From UBA1660 sp964462035 (GTDB lineage Bacteria; Myxococcota_A; Polyangia; Polyangiales; Houyiibacteriaceae): a DNA stretch of 64,000 bases. This document shows positions 1-9,072 of this stretch, one piece after another. Both the position numbers and the translations under genes were made by a program. Numbering within the stretch: position 1 is the stretch's first letter; every line of letters begins with the position of its first letter. The notes under the pieces were generated by a model. That model worked only from the letters and a program-made list of their open reading frames with translations, was not told the DNA's origin and did not search any database. Location of the stretch: contig CAYXAP010000020.1 of NCBI GenBank assembly GCA_964462035.1, positions 1 to 64,000 of the forward strand, written 5' to 3'.

Positions 1-648
<648 letters not shown>

Positions 649-682
649 CGAAAGTTCTCTCTTCCCGTACGAAAATGGAGGG

Positions 683-700
683 GCGACCGGGATCGGTCGC
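683..700. other. Hairpin in the hppA leader
   Basis: A perfect 7-bp inverted repeat (GCGACCG / CGGTCGC) with a 4-base loop lies between the predicted hppA promoter and its start codon, so it would be in the 5' leader. There is no T-run, so it is not a classical terminator. Its role is unknown. Confidence 0.4.
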
Positions 701-714
701 CACGGGGCGGCGCG

Positions 715-742
715 TATGTAGCCGATATCTCCGGTCCGTCAA
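715..742 (-). promoter_or_regulatory. Predicted promoter of hppA
   Basis: On the minus strand TTGACG (742-737) is followed after 16 bases by TACATA (720-715), a reasonable sigma-70 type pair. It implies a leader of roughly 60 bases for hppA, unlike the leaderless arrangement seen at many other genes here. Confidence 0.5.
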
Positions 743-834
743 TCGAGTCGGTGCGATTGGCGCACGAGCCGCGATGGGCCGGCGAAAACCGAACGAATTC
801 CAAGATCTGTCCGGTTCTTGCTCAGTGACGGTGC

Positions 835-1764
835 TCAGGCGCCCCGGGCGGTCGCGATGGCCTCTCGGGCCGCGTCGAAGTCCGCCGGGGTCTGAACGGT
901 GCAGCGAGCGACGTTCTTGTCGATCCGCTTGAGGAGGTTGGTGAGCACGTTTCCGGCCCCGATCTCCACGAAGAGGCCGACGCCGTCCGCGATCATGGCC
1001 CGCACGCTCTCGTCCCAGCGGACGGCCCCGCTGACCTGGCGGACCAGGGCGTCCCGGGCCGCATCCCCCGTGGTGACCGGGGCCGCGTCGACGTTCGCGT
1101 AGACCGGGAAGGCCGGGTCGGCGAGGTCGAGCGCCCCCAGGACCGGCTCCAGCCGATCCTGGGCTGGCTTCATCAGCGACGAGTGGAAGGGCGCGGACAC
1201 CGCCAAGGGCACGGCGCGGGCGCCGGCCTCCTTGAGCGCGGCCGCCGCGGCGTCGACCGAGGCCTTGGCCCCGGCGATGACGATCTGACCCGGCGAGTTG
1301 TAGTTGGCAGGTTCGACGACCCCCTCGGTTTCCTTGCAGATCCGGTCCACCAGCTCCGGCTCGGCCTTCATGACCGCGGCCATGCCCCCTTCGCCCACGG
1401 GCACCGCCTCCTGCATGAAGAGGCCTCGCTGGCGGCAGGTCTTGGCGGCGTCTGCCAGGGAGAAGGTCCCGGCGGCCACGTGGGCGCTGTACTCGCCGAG
1501 CGAATGCCCAGCGGCCACGTCGGGGGTCTCGCCCAACGCCCGGTAGAGCGCGATCGAGGTGGTGAGAATGGCGGGCTGGGTGTTGGAGGTGAGCTTGAGG
1601 TCCTCGTCGGGCCCCTCGAAGCAGAGCCCCGAGAGGCTCATCTCGAGGGCGGCGTCCACCTGCTCGAAGGCCTCGCGCCCCCCGTCGGTCTCCTCGAAGA
1701 CCTCACGCCCCATGCCGACTTTCTGGCTCCCCTGCCCGGGGAAAACGAATGCAACCTTGGCCAT
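835..1764 (-). CDS. fabD: Malonyl-CoA:ACP transacylase
   Basis: A 309-residue protein of normal FabD length. It transfers malonyl groups from CoA to acyl carrier protein for fatty-acid synthesis in the cytoplasm. The N-terminal VAFVFPGQGSQ motif, the nucleophile elbow GHSLGEYSA with Ser88, and a later SAPFHSSLM segment carrying the catalytic His are all present. The start ATG at 1764 gives the canonical MAKVAFVFPGQG beginning. An open frame continues upstream of it but encodes only the antisense of the neighbouring gene. No other fatty-acid synthesis genes are adjacent. It is divergent from the DUF4388 gene across about 105 bases. Confidence 0.97.
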   Translation of the reverse strand: MAKVAFVFPGQGSQKVGMGREVFEETDGGREAFEQVDAALEMSLSGLCFEGPDEDLKLTSNTQPAILTTSIALYRALGETPDVAAGHSLGEYSAHVAAGTFSLADAAKTCRQRGLFMQEAVPVGEGGMAAVMKAEPELVDRICKETEGVVEPANYNSPGQIVIAGAKASVDAAAAALKEAGARAVPLAVSAPFHSSLMKPAQDRLEPVLGALDLADPAFPVYANVDAAPVTTGDAARDALVRQVSGAVRWDESVRAMIADGVGLFVEIGAGNVLTNLLKRIDKNVARCTVQTPADFDAAREAIATARGA

Positions 1765-1854
1765 GGGCCGGCTTGTATCGCTTCGAGGGCGGGAAGAAAA
1801 GCGGGCTTGGCCGCGCTTCGCCACGAGATCTTTCCGCACCCCATCTCGGGATGC

Positions 1855-1860
1855 CATACT
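1855..1860 (+). promoter_or_regulatory. -10-like box before the DUF4388 gene
   Basis: CATACT ends 9 bases before the GTG start at 1870, and no Shine-Dalgarno sequence lies between. This fits the leaderless pattern seen elsewhere in the window, though the spacing is longer than usual. Confidence 0.35.
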
Positions 1861-1869
1861 CTTCCGCCC

Positions 1870-3096
1870 GTGAGCTCCCGTCCGCGCATCGCCATCGACC
1901 GAGAAGGGAACCTGCTCGCCGACGAGGACGCGCGGCTGCGCCTCGGTCGACGGGCCGGAGACTTCGAGCTGGCGGCCGTCCTGCCCGGCCTCGTGTTCCT
2001 CCTCGAGAAGGAGGGGCCGAAGGTCGCGATGGCCGGCGAAATCCTCACGCGCATGACGATCATGGAGATCGGCAACATGATCGCCTCGGCCGCGTGGCGG
2101 GGTGAGCTGCACGTCATCGGCGAGCACCACCGGGCCATGCGCTTCGACCAGGGGGCGCTCCGGGGGGCGCGCAGCAACTCCCCCGACGACCGCCTCGGCG
2201 AGGTCCTCTTTCGCGCCGGCGTGCTCACCCGCGCTCAGGTCCGCGAGATCGCCGAGCAGGTCGGCCCGGACTCGCGGTTCGGCGAGCTCTGCGTGAAGGG
2301 CGGCTACGTAGACGCTGGCGAACTCTACAAGTACCTGCAGAAGCAGGCGACGGACGTGTTCTTCAACGCGCTCATCGTCGACGAGGGTTCCTATGTCTTC
2401 GTGATGGGAGACGGCCCCTCGGACGACGACACGACCACCGTCCACCTTCCGGTGCAGAGCCTGCTCATGGAAGGGGTGCAGCGCATCGACGAGATGGCGC
2501 TCTTCCGCGACAAGATCCCCCACGCGGATCTCTGCCCGCAGAAGCGGGACGACGCGCCCGACCCGAAGAAGCTCGACGAGAGCGCGACGCGGGTGCTGAG
2601 CCTCTGCGACGGCCGGCGGACCATCGACGACATCGCGCGAGAGACTGGCTTCGGCGAGTTCTCGACGACCAAGGCCGTCTACCACCTGATGCAGCAGAAG
2701 CAGGTGGACCTGCGGACGCCCACGAACGTCGACCCCGACGCCACGCGGGCCCTGGTCGTTCAGTTCAACGACGTGCTGCAGGACATCTTCATGGCGGTCG
2801 CGACCTACGGCGGCCTCGACCAGACCCGGATGACGCTCGACGCGTGGATCCAGGGCTCCGGCTACGGCCCCTACTTCGGCGAAGGCGTCGACGAATTCGG
2901 TGCCATCGACCCCGAGCGCGTCGTCTCCGCGATGGAGAACGTCGAGAGCGACCACCCACTCGAGGCGCTCCACCAGGCCCTGCACGAGCTCGCCGCCTTC
3001 GCGCTCTTCAGCGCCACGACCGCCCTTCCCCGCGACCAGGAGCTGACCCTGGCCCGCGACGTGAACACGCGGCTCAAAGCCATCCGCATGGGCTAG
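1870..3096 (+). CDS. DUF4388 (PATAN-type) domain protein
   Basis: A 408-residue soluble protein. The N-terminal half has the DUF4388 pattern: a hydrophobic segment around MTIMEIGNMIASAAWRGEL, then strands ending in a GALRGARSNSPDDRLGEVL-like stretch. DUF4388/PATAN proteins are common in myxobacteria and are linked to regulatory and signalling proteins, but no reaction is known. The C-terminal part (from about residue 240) looks winged-helix-like (RTIDDIARETGFGEFSTTKA, VYHLMQQKQVDL). GTG at 1870 is chosen because open frame upstream is antisense to fabD and a -10-like CATACT lies just before it. The exact role is not recognised. Confidence 0.8.
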   Translation: MSSRPRIAIDREGNLLADEDARLRLGRRAGDFELAAVLPGLVFLLEKEGPKVAMAGEILTRMTIMEIGNMIASAAWRGELHVIGEHHRAMRFDQGALRGARSNSPDDRLGEVLFRAGVLTRAQVREIAEQVGPDSRFGELCVKGGYVDAGELYKYLQKQATDVFFNALIVDEGSYVFVMGDGPSDDDTTTVHLPVQSLLMEGVQRIDEMALFRDKIPHADLCPQKRDDAPDPKKLDESATRVLSLCDGRRTIDDIARETGFGEFSTTKAVYHLMQQKQVDLRTPTNVDPDATRALVVQFNDVLQDIFMAVATYGGLDQTRMTLDAWIQGSGYGPYFGEGVDEFGAIDPERVVSAMENVESDHPLEALHQALHELAAFALFSATTALPRDQELTLARDVNTRLKAIRMG

Positions 3097-3097
3097 C

Positions 3098-3111
3098 GCG
3101 CGCGAGCGCGC
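3098..3111. terminator. Possible bidirectional hairpin between convergent genes
   Basis: GCGCG-CGAG-CGCGC, a 5-bp GC-only stem, sits in the 34-base gap between two convergent genes. There is no T-tract, so assignment as a terminator rests on position alone. Confidence 0.25.
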
Positions 3112-3130
3112 CCCTCCGCCTCGGACGCGC

Positions 3131-4165
3131 CTACCAGGCGTCGTGGAAGTAGAACGTGGCGCTCAGCTCGAACGTGAAGCGCCTCAGCGGCGTGGAGCTC
3201 GGCACACCCCCACAACGCTCGGGGACCTCTCCCCGGATCGCCAGCTCGCAGGGGAAGTCATCTCGACCACCTGGGTCGCCGCCACGCGGGACGACTCTCG
3301 GCTCGTCGGGGCGCCGGAGATCGAGGGCTCCGAAGCTGAAGCCGATATCCGCGACCGGCTCGCCGGTGGAGCGACGAACCGTTCCGACGAATCCAGTGCT
3401 GATGTTCGTGACGTGACCTTCGACGCTCGAGCCGAAGAAGACGCTCTGGAACCCGAAGAAGACGGCGAAGGGATCGGCGATCTGGCCCGTGACTCGAGCG
3501 GCGACACCAGGGGAGATGACTCGTTCGTTGACCGCGAAGGACATCCTTCTCCGAACCGGAGAGTCGAACCTCACGAACGCAGTGGCCTCCCCTCGCACGA
3601 AGCGACTGCGCGCGAGCAGGTCGAGCGTGACGCGCTGGGTCATCAGTCTCGTATCGGACCGGAATGGGAGGAGAACCTGGTAGCCGAAGCCGAACTGGAA
3701 GACCTCGTGTCGAAGCACGGTCGTCTGGAGATAGAGCAGCGGGTCGCGAAAGACCTCGCGCTCTCCGTCGGGGGTGATCTCCTCACGAAGGCGCAGAGGG
3801 ACGAGCCCGATCTCGAGAGCGTCGATCGCGCCGACGGCCACGCCGGCCGAGGTCCCCCAGTGGTGGCGGTCGTAGTCGGCGCTCTCGTCCCCGCGGCAGA
3901 TGAGCCCGTCGAGGGTCATCACGCACTCGTCGCCAATCTCTTCGAAGCTCAGGTACTCGACGCCCACATTCGAGGTCAGCGCGACCTTCCCTCTCGGAAG
4001 CGTCAACGGACGCTCGGTCAGCCGGAGCGGAAAGGCGCTACTCTCCGCCTCATCGGTGTGTGCAGGAGCGATCTCGGGGTCGCGCTCCGTGACCTGAGCA
4101 CTCGATCGAGTGCTGCAAACCAGAAGCGCGAAGAGCACAAACGCGAAACTCGGGGAGCGGACCAT
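3131..4165 (-). CDS. Predicted secreted beta-barrel protein
   Basis: A 344-residue protein with a clear N-terminal signal peptide (hydrophobic core FAFVLFALLVCS, cleavage near SSAQ) and many alternating hydrophobic/polar strands. It ends in FELSATFYFHDAW, an aromatic C-terminal strand typical of outer-membrane beta-barrels. Strand pairs such as LEIGLVPLRLR and FQFGFGYQVLLPFRS support a barrel. No specific family is recognised, and outer-membrane location is inferred from composition. It is convergent with the DUF4388 gene and lies downstream of the ceramidase gene on the same strand with a 57-base gap. Confidence 0.7.
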   Translation of the reverse strand: MVRSPSFAFVLFALLVCSTRSSAQVTERDPEIAPAHTDEAESSAFPLRLTERPLTLPRGKVALTSNVGVEYLSFEEIGDECVMTLDGLICRGDESADYDRHHWGTSAGVAVGAIDALEIGLVPLRLREEITPDGEREVFRDPLLYLQTTVLRHEVFQFGFGYQVLLPFRSDTRLMTQRVTLDLLARSRFVRGEATAFVRFDSPVRRRMSFAVNERVISPGVAARVTGQIADPFAVFFGFQSVFFGSSVEGHVTNISTGFVGTVRRSTGEPVADIGFSFGALDLRRPDEPRVVPRGGDPGGRDDFPCELAIRGEVPERCGGVPSSTPLRRFTFELSATFYFHDAW

Positions 4166-4222
4166 GTGGGCGCCGCTCTAACCGAAATCAGATCGCCGCG
4201 CCAATCGTGACTCGAGGTGAAG

Positions 4223-5983
4223 TCAGCGCGACTCCGAGCGCACGATCGCGATCGTCCGTCCGCCTACTTCGAGCTCGATCTCGGAACCGTCGCGCAGGGC
4301 GTCGTGAACGAGGATCACCCATCGAACGGGCTCGCCTCGGGGTCCCTCGAGAGCCAGCGACGATCCTTCGACCGATGTGCCATCGATCGTGAGAGTCGGC
4401 ATGGACTCGCCGTCGTCGGCGTAGAGGAGCTGAACCGCACCCTCCTCACCGTCGTCGAGGCGCAGGGCTTCACCGCCATCGAGCACCGCGGAGAGCTCGG
4501 CCAGCGCCTCGTCGAGTGCGTCTTCGTCGATGACGAGCGAGGCGGGCTCGCTCGAGCTCTCGTCGCCGTCGCCGAGCAGGTCGCGGACGAGCGTCGGGAT
4601 GGTGTCGGTGCCGTACATCGTGCTCGCGCCCTCGTAGTGCTGGAGCGCGTACTCCTCGGGCGTGGTGAAGTAGCCGGCGTAGTCGTTGGCGTAGCCGATG
4701 GGGCTGGCGCTCTCGACTCCCTCGAGCTCGCACATCGCTGCGCCGAGGCGCGCGCCGGCCGCGGCCGTCGGCTCGCCGGGCACGGTGAAGAAGCAGTGGC
4801 TGCCGATGTGCACGCGGTGGACGCGATGCGTCGGCGCGGCGTGGCAGAGCCGGTTGAAGAAGCGCGGGAGCGGCAGGGGCCACTTCGTTCCGTGCGGCTC
4901 GCGCGGGATACGGCGGGTCATGCCTTCGTACACGCGCGGGTGAAGGCTCGAGCGGGCGTCCTCGGCGCCCGCGATGAGCGGTAGGCCGCCCTGCGCGACG
5001 GACGCCGGAGGCGTCCAGGTCGTCATGGACGTCCGGAGCGCGGCGTCGCCCGCCGTCTTCGCGGCCTCCCGCGCGCCCGCCACGATGGCGTGGGCCACCG
5101 CGGCACCTCTGCGAGCCGCGAGCGCGGGCCCCTGCGCGAAGGTCGGGTCGTCGTCCGCGTCGAGCATCTCGGGCGGCAGGGGCGAGACATCGCCGGCGCC
5201 GCCGAGCCCGAGCGCGAGGCGGTCGATACCGAGCACCTTGGCCACACCGTCGACCGCGTGGCCCGGCCAATCGCGGGCGTAGGTCTCCTGAGCCACACCG
5301 AGCGCCGTGGCGTGACAGCCGAAGGTCGCGAAGAGGCCGATCGCCTGCGATGGCTCCCGCGCATCAGGTGGGAACGCCCCGACCACGACCACCCGCGGGT
5401 CGACCTTCCGTTGACGGGAGTGGAGCGGGTCGGCGGGTGGCACCACGCCCAGCGCGGCCGGCCAGCCCTCGGCTTCCGGGTTCGCGTCGAACGCCGGTTC
5501 GCTGCGGTTCGCCGCCACGCCCCAGAGGTCGTGCACGCCGATCCCGACCGCGGCCTCGCTCGCGGCGGACCCCGCGTCACGGATGGTCGTCGCGATGGTC
5601 TGGCAGAGCTCGGCCGCCCAGGCGCCGTCGAAGCGCCAGCGACGCGGGAGGATCGCCGGCGCGATCGTGAAGAAGTCGTAGAAGGGGTTGCCGAAGAATC
5701 GACCGGGCGCGGTGTGGGTATGCGTGCCCGCGAGGACGATCTCGTGGAGCGCGAACCCCTCGAGGCGCTCGGAGACGCCCAGGTGGAGCGCCGCGCTCCC
5801 GGAGAGCAGGTCGAGGGCGACGAGCGCGACGCGTGCGTCGTTCGCGTCGTCGAGCAGAACGAGCGCCCGCGCCTGGAGGGTGTCGTCACCGGCCTCGCCG
5901 CGGCGCGCCATCGGACCGTAGCCGGCCATCGAGCGACGGCCGGGCGGGAGGGGGAGCGGTCGGGAACCGAATCCTGCACGCAT
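4223..5983 (-). CDS. Neutral/alkaline ceramidase-like amidohydrolase
   Basis: A 586-residue protein matching neutral ceramidases, zinc amidases that split ceramide into sphingosine and fatty acid. Visible family signatures are AGTHTHTAPGRF (residues 85-96, zinc His), FATFGCHATALG (218-229), GGAGDVSPLP (261-270) with the Ser267 equivalent of the catalytic serine, FTVPGEPTAA, and YFTTPEEYALQHYEGAST. The family's usual GDxSPN is GDVSPL here. No signal peptide is visible, so it may be cytoplasmic, whereas many bacterial homologues are secreted. The start ATG at 5983 is preceded at 6 bases by TAGCCT. It is divergent from a phospholipase C lipoprotein, which suggests a lipid-turnover locus. Confidence 0.88.
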   Translation of the reverse strand: MRAGFGSRPLPLPPGRRSMAGYGPMARRGEAGDDTLQARALVLLDDANDARVALVALDLLSGSAALHLGVSERLEGFALHEIVLAGTHTHTAPGRFFGNPFYDFFTIAPAILPRRWRFDGAWAAELCQTIATTIRDAGSAASEAAVGIGVHDLWGVAANRSEPAFDANPEAEGWPAALGVVPPADPLHSRQRKVDPRVVVVGAFPPDAREPSQAIGLFATFGCHATALGVAQETYARDWPGHAVDGVAKVLGIDRLALGLGGAGDVSPLPPEMLDADDDPTFAQGPALAARRGAAVAHAIVAGAREAAKTAGDAALRTSMTTWTPPASVAQGGLPLIAGAEDARSSLHPRVYEGMTRRIPREPHGTKWPLPLPRFFNRLCHAAPTHRVHRVHIGSHCFFTVPGEPTAAAGARLGAAMCELEGVESASPIGYANDYAGYFTTPEEYALQHYEGASTMYGTDTIPTLVRDLLGDGDESSSEPASLVIDEDALDEALAELSAVLDGGEALRLDDGEEGAVQLLYADDGESMPTLTIDGTSVEGSSLALEGPRGEPVRWVILVHDALRDGSEIELEVGGRTIAIVRSESR

Positions 5984-5989
5984 ACGGGC

Positions 5990-5995
5990 AGGCTA
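5990..5995 (-). promoter_or_regulatory. -10-like box of the ceramidase gene
   Basis: TAGCCT on the minus strand lies exactly 6 bases before the ATG, implying a transcript with essentially no leader. A palindromic GGTCGACC lies at 6011-6018, between this box and the divergent phospholipase promoter. Confidence 0.45.
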
Positions 5996-6032
5996 CCAGG
6001 GCGGGACCGAGGTCGACCGGCGCGGAGTCGGG

Positions 6033-6038
6033 TATGCT
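6033..6038 (+). promoter_or_regulatory. -10-like box of the phospholipase C gene
   Basis: TATGCT followed by GCCGGCC (7 bases) and GTG. The same box and almost the same spacer recur at 25767. It favours the GTG at 6046 over the ATG at 6034, which lies inside the box. Confidence 0.5.
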
Positions 6039-6045
6039 GCCGGCC

Positions 6046-7176
6046 GTGTGGCGATCGTGTCTTTTGGGTGGCTTGGGGATGACGTGCGTGGCCCTCGCGG
6101 GCTGTGGCGATGATGACGTGTCATCGGGGACGGACGCGGCGATGCCGGACGGTGGGCCGGGCGACGGCGGTCCGCCGGCGCCGGTCGACGCCCAGCCAGA
6201 CCCCTTCGACGCCACCTTCATGCGCGCCGGTGATCCGCCGGCGCACTCCCAGGACGACTCGCTCCGGCTGAACCACATCCAGATGGAGGGGACGCACAAC
6301 AGCTACCACAAGGTCCCCGACCCGGTGATCCCGGACTGGAACTACGACAACGAGCCTCTCGACGAACAGCTCGAGTCGCAGGGGGTGCGCGCCTTCGAGC
6401 TCGACGTGTTCTGGGACGACCGTCGGCTGCGGTGGCAGGTCGTGCACATTCCCACGATCGACGAGGAGACGAACTGCGATCTCCTGCTCGACTGTCTCGC
6501 GACGATCCGGGCATGGTCGGACGCGCACCCCGGACACCACACAATCTTCGTGCAGATCGAGCCGAAGGGGGACGCCTTCCCCGAAGGCGCCCTGGGTGAT
6601 CAGCGCTTCCGGCTGCTCGACGACGAGATCCGAGCGGTCTTCGACGACGAGCTGCTGGTGCTCCCCGACGACGTGCAGGGGGACGCCACCACCCTTCGGG
6701 AACAGCTCACGGTCGGCGATGGCTGGCCCACCCTGGGTGAGACGCGAGGCAAGACGCTCTTCTTCCTCAACTGCAGCCGCGACCACTGCGTGCGCTACGC
6801 GAACGATGGCGCGGGGCTCGCGGGCCGAGTGATCTTCGCCGACGCGCGGGACGACGACCCCTGGGCCTCGGTGCGCGTGATCAACGGCGCAGGGGGCGCC
6901 GCGACCGCCGCGGTGGAGGCCGGGTTCATCGTCCGTTCGCGTGCGGTGAGCATGCCAGCGGCGCTCGAGCAGACCGAGGGTGAGCTGCAGGCGGAGCTCG
7001 ATTCGGTGCTGGCCAGCGGCGCGCACATCATCAGCACCGACGTCCCCGAGCCGCGCGAGGACGTGGCGCTGCACGTGGAGATGCCGGGTGGCAGCCCGAG
7101 CCGCTGCAACCCGATCAGCGCGCCAGCCGAGTGCACCGCGGCGGCGATCGAAGACCCGTCGCTGCTCACTCCCTGA
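6046..7176 (+). CDS. Ca2+-dependent phosphoinositide phospholipase C-like lipoprotein
   Basis: A 376-residue predicted lipoprotein. The lipobox VALAGC is followed by an Asp/Gly/Pro-rich linker, then the catalytic domain of the Ca2+-dependent PI-PLC (PI-PLC-C1) family. The hallmark is NHIQMEGTHNSYH, carrying the first catalytic His, then LESQGVRAFELDVFWDD (metal-ligand acidic residues) and VVHIPTIDE with a second His. These enzymes cleave phosphoinositides or related phosphodiesters. The acidic linker and lipobox suggest exposure in the periplasm or on the cell surface. The 3' end overlaps the convergent DUF6178 gene by 11 bases. The substrate in this organism is unknown. Confidence 0.88.
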   Translation: MWRSCLLGGLGMTCVALAGCGDDDVSSGTDAAMPDGGPGDGGPPAPVDAQPDPFDATFMRAGDPPAHSQDDSLRLNHIQMEGTHNSYHKVPDPVIPDWNYDNEPLDEQLESQGVRAFELDVFWDDRRLRWQVVHIPTIDEETNCDLLLDCLATIRAWSDAHPGHHTIFVQIEPKGDAFPEGALGDQRFRLLDDEIRAVFDDELLVLPDDVQGDATTLREQLTVGDGWPTLGETRGKTLFFLNCSRDHCVRYANDGAGLAGRVIFADARDDDPWASVRVINGAGGAATAAVEAGFIVRSRAVSMPAALEQTEGELQAELDSVLASGAHIISTDVPEPREDVALHVEMPGGSPSRCNPISAPAECTAAAIEDPSLLTP

Positions 7177-8323
7177 GCGAGTCCTCGCGCGCTCCGTCCC
7201 GGAAGATGAGGTCGAGCGAGCGGCCGCTGAGGCGAACGACGTCCTCGTCGACCGCCCCAGCGCGTTCCAACCCGCGGCCGCACACCTCGAGCGCTCGCTC
7301 GAGCCCGGCCACGAAGGGCGCGCGACCTCGCCTCGGATCGACGGCCGCGCACACGTTTGCGAGGTACGCGAGCTCCTCGATCCGCTGGTCGTGCGCGCGA
7401 GGGTCGGCCGCCGCCAGTGCCTCCAAGGCGGCCCGCATTCGGGCGGTCGGCGCCGTGCCTTCGCCGGAGGGAAGCGCGAGCGGCGAAGGGCCATCGAGCC
7501 ACCCCCCGAAATCGGCGAGCGGCTGCGGGTCGCCCCCCGCCGGAAGGGGCGCGAGGCGACGAAACCATGCAGCCGTCACGGCGTCGCGACGATCCGGGTC
7601 GCCCTCGCCGCGCTCTGCCAAGGCCAGGAACGCTCGGGCGTCGGACCCCGAGACGTAGCCAAGCGCCGTGATGCGCTCCTCCCGGCCACTCGCCGCTTCC
7701 TCGGCCGCTTCGTCGACCGCGTCGAGCACCCCCTCCAGCCCCTCCTCGCGCATGCGCGCCATGGAGTGCTCCGCGAGCGACGCGAGCAGGCGCTGCACGA
7801 GACTCGCGTCCGCCTCGCTCAGCTCGAGCAGCACCCGCCAGACCACATCCCAGCCGTCCGAGCGACGGACCACCAGGAGGTGCCCCATCAGCTCCTCCGA
7901 GGGCAGCGCCTCCAGGCGGTCGTTGGCCTCGGTGAGCGCCGGGTCTTCCGCGAACGCGAGCGCCAACGCATCCAGGTCGAAGACCTGGAGCAGCCGAGCG
8001 AGCGCACCTCGCAGCAGATCCTCGGGCAGCTGCGCAACGCGATCCGCGGCCCACCGCTCGCCGGTCTCGGTCAGCACCTCGAGCCAGAGCACGAAGCGCT
8101 CGGGGTCGATGGCGTCCCGTTCGTCGAAGACGTCGTCGTCGAAGAGCTCGCCCAGCTGCTCTGGTGAGGTGCACGCGAGGACCTCGCCGGAGTCCTCGAG
8201 CCCGAGCTCGTCCACCAATGCCGCGAGCCGTGGTGCTGGCAACTCGCGGATTCGCTCCGGCAAATCGGGTCGCTCGAGGAGCCGGCGCAGCAGACGGTGG
8301 CGCGAACGGGCGAGTGCGGACAT
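7166..8323 (-). CDS. DUF6178 family protein
   Basis: A 385-residue, mostly alpha-helical soluble protein resembling the DUF6178 family of myxobacteria and other former deltaproteobacteria. It starts MSALARSRHRLLRRLLERPD and is rich in Leu, Ala and acidic residues with the repeated helical pattern LPERIRELPAPRLAALVDELG. There are no cysteines arranged for metal binding, no signal peptide and no membrane helix. No enzymatic motif is visible and function is unknown. It is divergent from the BolA-glutaredoxin pair and convergent with the phospholipase gene. Confidence 0.7.
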   Translation of the reverse strand: MSALARSRHRLLRRLLERPDLPERIRELPAPRLAALVDELGLEDSGEVLACTSPEQLGELFDDDVFDERDAIDPERFVLWLEVLTETGERWAADRVAQLPEDLLRGALARLLQVFDLDALALAFAEDPALTEANDRLEALPSEELMGHLLVVRRSDGWDVVWRVLLELSEADASLVQRLLASLAEHSMARMREEGLEGVLDAVDEAAEEAASGREERITALGYVSGSDARAFLALAERGEGDPDRRDAVTAAWFRRLAPLPAGGDPQPLADFGGWLDGPSPLALPSGEGTAPTARMRAALEALAAADPRAHDQRIEELAYLANVCAAVDPRRGRAPFVAGLERALEVCGRGLERAGAVDEDVVRLSGRSLDLIFRDGAREDSLRE

Positions 8324-8360
8324 CGCGCCAACCTGCCGCCGGAGGCCCCTCTGGACAAGA

Positions 8361-8390
8361 CTGCAAAACCGTCGAGAACCCCGCTATGAT
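8361..8390 (+). promoter_or_regulatory. Predicted promoter of the bolA-grx pair
   Basis: A good -10 hexamer TATGAT (8385-8390) is preceded by a weak -35-like CTGCAA (8361-8366) with an 18-base spacer. It implies a leader of about 75 bases before the BolA start, with no obvious regulatory fold. Confidence 0.4.
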
Positions 8391-8470
8391 CGAGGTCAGG
8401 CGACGCGGGGAACACGCTGTGGGATGGCCGGGACTTGACGCGGGCCGGCTCGCCGCGCAATCCATTCGAC

Positions 8471-8716
8471 ATGGTCGAGCCCAGCGTCGTCGAGCAGCGA
8501 ATCCGTGAAGGGGTGGAAGGCGTCACGCACGTCGAAGTCACCGACCTGACCGGCACCAAGGACCACTACGAAGCGGTGATCGTGTCGCCGGCCTTCGAGG
8601 GGAAGAACCGCGTGGCGCGCCAGCGGATGGTCTTCGCGGCCCTCGGCGAGCTGATGCAGGGGCCGATTCATGCCCTGACCTTCAAGACCTTCACGCCCGA
8701 CGAGCAGGAGAGCTGA
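8471..8716 (+). CDS. BolA family protein
   Basis: An 81-residue protein with the compact BolA fold pattern: VVEQRIREGVEG, then THVEVTDLTGTKDHYEAVIVSP, FEGKNRVARQRMVFAALGELM, and the C-terminal strand HALTFKTFTPDE. The His in DHYEAVIVS is the conserved residue used with a glutaredoxin to ligate a [2Fe-2S] cluster. The gene ends two bases before the start of a CGFS glutaredoxin gene, the classic BolA-GrxD pairing for iron-sulfur cluster trafficking. ATG at 8471 gives a family-length protein; an in-frame upstream Met would add 12 unlikely residues. Confidence 0.92.
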   Translation: MVEPSVVEQRIREGVEGVTHVEVTDLTGTKDHYEAVIVSPAFEGKNRVARQRMVFAALGELMQGPIHALTFKTFTPDEQES

Positions 8717-8718
8717 AC

Positions 8719-9045
8719 GTGGACGACGGAACGCGCGACAAGATCCAGCAGATCGTGGACTCCAACCCGGTGGTGCTCTTCATGAAGGGCACCCGCCTCT
8801 TCCCGCGCTGCGGGTTCTCCGCCACCGTGGTCGAGGTGCTGAAGCGCTCGGGCATCACGGACTTCCAGGACGTGGACGTCCTCAAGGACCCCGCCATCCG
8901 GCAGGGCATCAAGGAGTTCACCAACTGGCCGACCATCCCCCAGCTCTATGTGAAGGGAGAGTTCATCGGCGGGTGCGACATCGTCCGCGAGATGTACGAG
9001 AAAGGCGAGCTCGAGGCCGTCCTCGAGCCCGCCAAGGGTGACTGA
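8719..9045 (+). CDS. grxD: Monothiol (CGFS) glutaredoxin
   Basis: A 108-residue Grx4-type monothiol glutaredoxin with a GTG start. Key features are VVLFMKGTRLFPRCGFS with the CGFS active site, the glutathione-binding segment NWPTIPQLYVKGEFIGGCDI, and the C-terminal helix EMYEKGELEAVL. It binds a [2Fe-2S] cluster with glutathione and hands it to apo-proteins or to BolA, in the cytoplasm. It is expected to be co-transcribed with bolA, whose stop codon is two bases upstream. Length and motifs are standard. Confidence 0.95.
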   Translation: MDDGTRDKIQQIVDSNPVVLFMKGTRLFPRCGFSATVVEVLKRSGITDFQDVDVLKDPAIRQGIKEFTNWPTIPQLYVKGEFIGGCDIVREMYEKGELEAVLEPAKGD

Positions 9046-9051
9046 GCTCCC

Positions 9052-9072
9052 AGCTCAGCGGAATCCGCAGCT
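9052..9072. terminator. Possible hairpin between convergent genes
   Basis: AGCT-CA-GCGG / CCGC-AGCT forms an 8-bp stem with a 2-base bulge and 3-base loop, between grxD and the convergent sigma-factor unit. No T-run is present. Confidence 0.25.

Noticed and set aside
835..2985. 716-codon open frame on the minus strand that ends with the FabD sequence
   Set aside because: Only the last 309 codons (start 1764) match FabD; the upstream part is antisense to the DUF4388 gene and has no family character.
6034..6036. ATG at 6034 as the start of the PI-PLC-like gene
   Set aside because: It lies inside the TATGCT -10 box; GTG at 6046 has the usual 7-base spacing and still includes the signal peptide.
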